DNA of 8,282 nucleotides. Origin: Bacteroidales bacterium (GTDB taxonomy: Bacteria > Bacteroidota > Bacteroidia > Bacteroidales > NBLH01). Where the stretch lies: positions 1 through 8,282 of the forward strand of contig JALSLF010000527.1 in assembly GCA_026988445.1 (NCBI GenBank), written 5' to 3'. The stretch's first letter is position 1. Each line of letters opens with the position of its first letter. The position numbers and the translations under genes were made by a program. The notes below the pieces were generated by a model. The model saw nothing but the letters and a program-made list of their open reading frames with translations. It had not been told where the DNA came from and ran no database searches. Positions 6,074 through 8,282 of the stretch are shown piece after piece.

Positions 6074-7509
6074 TCTTCTCTTTCTTTAAATCTTCTGATT
6101 TTGATATTAAAATATGCAAAAATAACGGTCATTACGGGACTAATCAAATTGAAAAAAGCATACATTACATAATCGCCGGTTGCTACACCCAGTACTCTGG
6201 CTTGTGTTGCGCCTCCGGTATTCCAAGGAATAAGTACAGAGGTAACCGTTCCGGCATCTTCAAGTGTACGACTTAAAACTTCGGGTTTTAATCCGCGTTT
6301 TTCAAAGGCTTCTTTATACATTTCGCCGGGAACAACTATTGATATATATTGATCAGAAGCCGTAATATTGAAAAAAATTGAAGAGGCTGCTGTTGATGTA
6401 ATTAAAGATGCATCGGATTTAACCAATTTAATCACTGATTGTGTAATTTTAACCAACATACCTGTTGATTGCATAATACCTCCAAAAATCATAGCCGAAA
6501 GTATTAGCCAAATGGTATTTAACATACCGGCCATTCCTCCTGATGAAAACAAATCGTTGATGGCTTGGTCTTTTGTAACAATTGAAACACTGCCATACAT
6601 GGCTTCCATGACGGCAACATAAGAGGCTTTTATATAGTTTGTATCAATATTTGCCAATTGTTTTATGATGTGTGGTTGAAAAATTACGGCAAAAATTCCT
6701 CCAAGTACAACTCCGGCAGCTAAAGAGGGTAGCGGTGGTACTTTTTTTAGGATAATAAAGAATAAAATTGCAGGAACTAAAAATAGCCAGGGTGTTATGT
6801 GAAAAGTATCGGCTATAGCCGATTGAACTACATCGACCCCAGCTCCTTGAACATCAAAATTATAGTTAAAACCAATAATCAGAAAAATTATTAATGTTAT
6901 TGACATAGACGGAACCGTTGTAAACATCATGTAGCGAATGTGTGTAAAAAGGTCGGTACCTGCCATAGCGGGTGCAAGATTTGTAGTATCTGATAAAGGA
7001 GACATTTTATCGCCAAAGTAAGCACCTGAAATGATTGCTCCGGCAATAATCGGTTTGTCAATACCCATTGCATCGCCAATACCCAGTAAGGCAACACCTA
7101 TTGTGGCAATTGTGGACCATGAGCTTCCGGTTGCTAATGATACTACCCCGCTGATTACCACGGCTGCAAATAGAAATATTTTAGGGTGTAAAATATCCAA
7201 ACCATAATAAATAAGTGCAGGCACCACTCCGCTAATTAACCAAGTTCCTGATAATGCACCAATCAATAATAAAATGATAATAGCCGGCATGGCAGAGTCA
7301 ATGGTTTTTACAATTTGCTCACGCATTTCCGTCCAGCTGTATCCTAAATGCCCACCAATTGCTGCGGCTAATGCGCCTGCTGTAAGTAGTGCAAGTTGAT
7401 TAGAGCCATCAAGCGTTGCATCGCCCCAAATATATACATTTGCCGCAAGCAGGATGATTAAAAACATTATTGGTAAAAGTGCTTGAATCAACGAGGCTTT
7501 CTTCTTCAT
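6070..7509 (-). CDS. nhaC: NhaC-family Na+/H+ antiporter
   Basis: This 479-residue, very hydrophobic inner-membrane protein belongs to the NhaC family of the ion transporter superfamily. Conserved blocks are GTWLISGVVP (88-97), LATGSSWSTIATIG (125-138), GAYFGDKMSPLSDTTNLAP (162-180), FGGIMQSTGM (342-351), ITASDQYISIVVPGEMY (382-398) and LEDAGTVTSVLIPWNTGG (416-433). Polar and acidic residues inside otherwise hydrophobic segments (Asp167, Asp174, Asp386) are plausible ion-path positions. Characterised relatives include the Bacillus NhaC antiporter and MleN, which couples malate/lactate exchange to H+/Na+, so substrate is not settled by sequence alone. Length fits the family and the start, MKKKASLIQALLPIMFLIILL, places a basic N-terminus before the first helix. 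It is the first gene of a minus-strand set and overlaps the patatin gene by 4 bp. Role in Na+ and pH homeostasis is inferred from the family. Confidence 0.93.
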   Translation of the reverse strand: MKKKASLIQALLPIMFLIILLAANVYIWGDATLDGSNQLALLTAGALAAAIGGHLGYSWTEMREQIVKTIDSAMPAIIILLLIGALSGTWLISGVVPALIYYGLDILHPKIFLFAAVVISGVVSLATGSSWSTIATIGVALLGIGDAMGIDKPIIAGAIISGAYFGDKMSPLSDTTNLAPAMAGTDLFTHIRYMMFTTVPSMSITLIIFLIIGFNYNFDVQGAGVDVVQSAIADTFHITPWLFLVPAILFFIILKKVPPLPSLAAGVVLGGIFAVIFQPHIIKQLANIDTNYIKASYVAVMEAMYGSVSIVTKDQAINDLFSSGGMAGMLNTIWLILSAMIFGGIMQSTGMLVKITQSVIKLVKSDASLITSTAASSIFFNITASDQYISIVVPGEMYKEAFEKRGLKPEVLSRTLEDAGTVTSVLIPWNTGGATQARVLGVATGDYVMYAFFNLISPVMTVIFAYFNIKIRRFKEREE

Positions 7510-7530
7510 AATTAATAATTTCGGATTTAA

Positions 7531-7538
7531 GAAACATA
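7531..7538 (-). promoter_or_regulatory. Weak candidate -7 element for nhaC
   Basis: On the minus strand TATGTTTC matches the Bacteroidota -7 consensus TAnnTTTG at all but the last position and lies about 20 bp before the nhaC start. No TTTG -33 box is seen at the expected distance. Transcription of nhaC must begin in this divergent region, but the exact site is uncertain. Confidence 0.25.
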
Positions 7539-7599
7539 ATAGTATAAAAGTTTTGGGATATTTAAAAGTTTGAAGCTAAAAATTTTAAGTATTTAATGC

Positions 7600-7614
7600 T
7601 TTAAATCATTTAAA
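7600..7614. promoter_or_regulatory. 15-bp perfect palindrome, possible operator
   Basis: TTTAAAT and ATTTAAA flank a central C as perfect mirror complements. It lies centrally between nhaC and ppnP, with a second short inverted repeat, TGTTA-TG-TAACA, at 7619-7630 beside it. Symmetry suits a dimeric regulator, but all bases except the centre are A or T, so chance is a real alternative. Confidence 0.35.
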
Positions 7615-7664
7615 ACATTGTTATGTAACAGGTCGATTATTTAATAAATATGTAAAACAATAAC

Positions 7665-7672
7665 TACTTTTG
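7665..7672 (+). promoter_or_regulatory. Candidate -7 promoter element for ppnP (distal)
   Basis: TACTTTTG matches the Bacteroidota -7 consensus TAnnTTTG exactly. It would give a leader of roughly 65-70 nt for ppnP. No TTTG -33 box is seen at the usual distance upstream. Confidence 0.45.
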
Positions 7673-7692
7673 CATAAAAATTTTAAGTATAA

Positions 7693-7721
7693 TTTGGGGA
7701 TGGATTGTTTTTGTACCTTTT
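7693..7721 (+). promoter_or_regulatory. Candidate promoter for ppnP (proximal)
   Basis: TTTG at 7693-7696 is followed after 17 bp by TACCTTTT at 7714-7721, one mismatch from the -7 consensus TAnnTTTG. Spacing is within the range reported for this phylum, though at the short end. It would give a short, A-rich leader before the ATG at 7746. It competes with the distal candidate; both could be used. Confidence 0.4.
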
Positions 7722-7745
7722 TAAATCAATAAAAAATATAGAAAA

Positions 7746-8030
7746 ATGTTAAGCACTAATGAATATTTTGACGGAAAAGTTAAATCAATAGGTTTTGAAA
7801 CCAAGGAGGGGAAAGCAACAATAGGGGTAATGGCTCCCGGTGAATATGCCTTTGGAACATCCACCGTAGAATTAATGACCGTAATTTCGGGTGAGATGAC
7901 CGTTTTGTTGCCGGAAGAAAAGGAATGGAAAACGTATAAAGAAGGTGAAAGTTTTAGGGTAGAAAAAGATAAAAAATTTGCGGTTAAGACCGAAATAGAT
8001 ACAGCATATAAATGCCTATATCTTGATTAA
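7746..8030 (+). CDS. ppnP: Pyrimidine/purine nucleoside phosphorylase PpnP
   Basis: This 94-residue protein is the full length of the PpnP (formerly YaiE/DUF1255) family, a small cupin-fold enzyme. In Escherichia coli it splits several purine and pyrimidine nucleosides with phosphate into free base and ribose 1-phosphate. Recognisable stretches are NEYFDGKVKSIGF (5-17), GVMAPGEYAFGT (27-38), the central MTVISGEMTVLLPE (44-57) and the C-terminal YKCLYL (88-93). They align closely with the Escherichia coli protein as I remember it, including the same start and end. It should be cytoplasmic and act in nucleoside salvage. It is preceded by an A-rich leader without a Shine-Dalgarno sequence, is transcribed alone, and is followed 18 nt later by a terminator. 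The small product could easily be missed, but the family match makes it secure. Confidence 0.95.
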   Translation: MLSTNEYFDGKVKSIGFETKEGKATIGVMAPGEYAFGTSTVELMTVISGEMTVLLPEEKEWKTYKEGESFRVEKDKKFAVKTEIDTAYKCLYLD

Positions 8031-8048
8031 TCTAATGTTTAAAAAGTG

Positions 8049-8083
8049 AAAGCCGGATTTGACCAAAACATATCCGGCTTTTT
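8049..8083. terminator. Intrinsic terminator between ppnP and rsgA, probably bidirectional
   Basis: AAAGCCGGAT (8049-8058) pairs perfectly with ATCCGGCTTT (8072-8081) around a 13-nt loop, followed by T residues through 8083. It ends ppnP transcription. On the opposite strand the same stem is followed by a T-rich stretch, so it can also end rsgA, whose stop codon overlaps its edge. The GCCGG stem resembles the terminator at 3759-3795. Confidence 0.88.
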
Positions 8084-8282
8084 ATTTGTAAATATCTTCT
8101 CTGTATTTGCCTTTATCCTTTTCTTCTAACATACTTAAATAGCTTTCGTAGCGGGATATGCTAATTTCTCCTTGTTCTAAGGCTTCAATTACTGCACACT
8201 TTGGTTCGTGCAAATGTGTACAATTATAATATTTGCATTTTTCTTGTAATTTCAACATTTCCGGAAAATAAGTAGCCAGATT
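8082..8282 (-). CDS. rsgA: Ribosome small-subunit-dependent GTPase A, C-terminal part (5' truncated by window edge)
   Basis: Reading the minus strand from the window edge gives an open frame of 66 residues ending in TAA at 8084-8082. It contains CKYYNCTHLHEPKCAVIEAL followed by GEISISRYESYL. This is the C-terminal zinc-binding domain of RsgA (YjeQ/YloQ). The ligands are Cys, Cys (+5), His (+7) and Cys (+13), the spacing of the family motif. RsgA is a circularly permuted GTPase that helps late maturation of the 30S ribosomal subunit. The OB-fold and GTPase domains, and the start codon, lie beyond base 8282. Full-length proteins are about 300 residues, so only about a fifth is seen. The gene converges on ppnP, with a shared terminator at its stop. 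Confidence 0.93.
   Translation of the reverse strand, partial: NLATYFPEMLKLQEKCKYYNCTHLHEPKCAVIEALEQGEISISRYESYLSMLEEKDKGKYREDIYK

Larger units (their letters stand above)
7577..7690. repeat. 16-bp direct repeat pair in the nhaC/ppnP divergent region
   Basis: TAAAAATTTTAAGTAT occurs exactly at 7577-7592 and again at 7675-7690, start points 98 bp apart. The AAAATTTT core is self-complementary. The second copy begins just after a -7-like motif at 7665-7672. Both lie in the only upstream space of two divergent genes, so paired regulator sites are possible, though AT-rich background makes chance more likely than usual. Confidence 0.6.

Noticed and set aside
6016..6276. Plus-strand open frame of 86 codons across the nhaC/patatin junction
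   Set aside because: It is antisense to the 3' end of nhaC and the 5' end of the patatin gene, with no domain or signal.
6368..6622. Plus-strand open frame of 84 codons inside nhaC
   Set aside because: It is antisense to conserved transmembrane blocks of nhaC; its hydrophobic content mirrors that gene.
7619..7630. TGTTATGTAACA as a named Crp/Fnr-family site
   Set aside because: The spacing is shorter than the usual Crp/Fnr half-site separation and no regulator gene is nearby; it is kept only as an inverted repeat.

Overview
The window looks like a chromosomal core region of a low-GC Bacteroidota bacterium. The evidence is a single-chain eukaryote-like glycyl-tRNA synthetase, a YfhO-type membrane protein of the form common in this phylum, start sites preceded by A/T-rich leaders instead of Shine-Dalgarno sequences, matches to the Bacteroidota promoter motif (TAnnTTTG at -7), and a secreted protein with RDSL-type repeats. 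Genus cannot be fixed from the sequence.

Layout. The window opens inside glyQS (+ strand, 3' part only). A gene-free spacer of about 440 bp follows, holding six tandem 8-bp repeats and a long, base-paired element of about 143 nt. The element ends 38 nt before an 841-residue YfhO-family membrane protein (+). A strong bidirectional terminator closes this block. Three minus-strand genes then run right to left: an NhaC-family Na+/H+ antiporter, a patatin-like phospholipase overlapping it by 4 bp (ATGA), and, 57 nt further on, a secreted protein of unknown function. An AT-rich divergent region (7510-7745) with repeats and candidate promoters separates nhaC from ppnP (+), a small nucleoside phosphorylase. 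A second terminator lies between ppnP and the convergent 3' end of rsgA (-), whose 66 C-terminal residues, carrying the zinc-binding motif, are visible.

How the parts relate. The genes are mostly housekeeping: translation (glyQS, rsgA), ion homeostasis (nhaC), nucleoside salvage (ppnP) and envelope functions (YfhO, patatin, secreted protein). Only nhaC and the patatin gene show tight coupling. No defence system, insertion sequence, CRISPR array, tRNA or rRNA was seen. The most unusual content is in the spacers: the long structured element at 1006-1148, with a promoter-like motif just upstream; the octamer array at 861-908; and the 16-bp direct repeat and palindromes between nhaC and ppnP.
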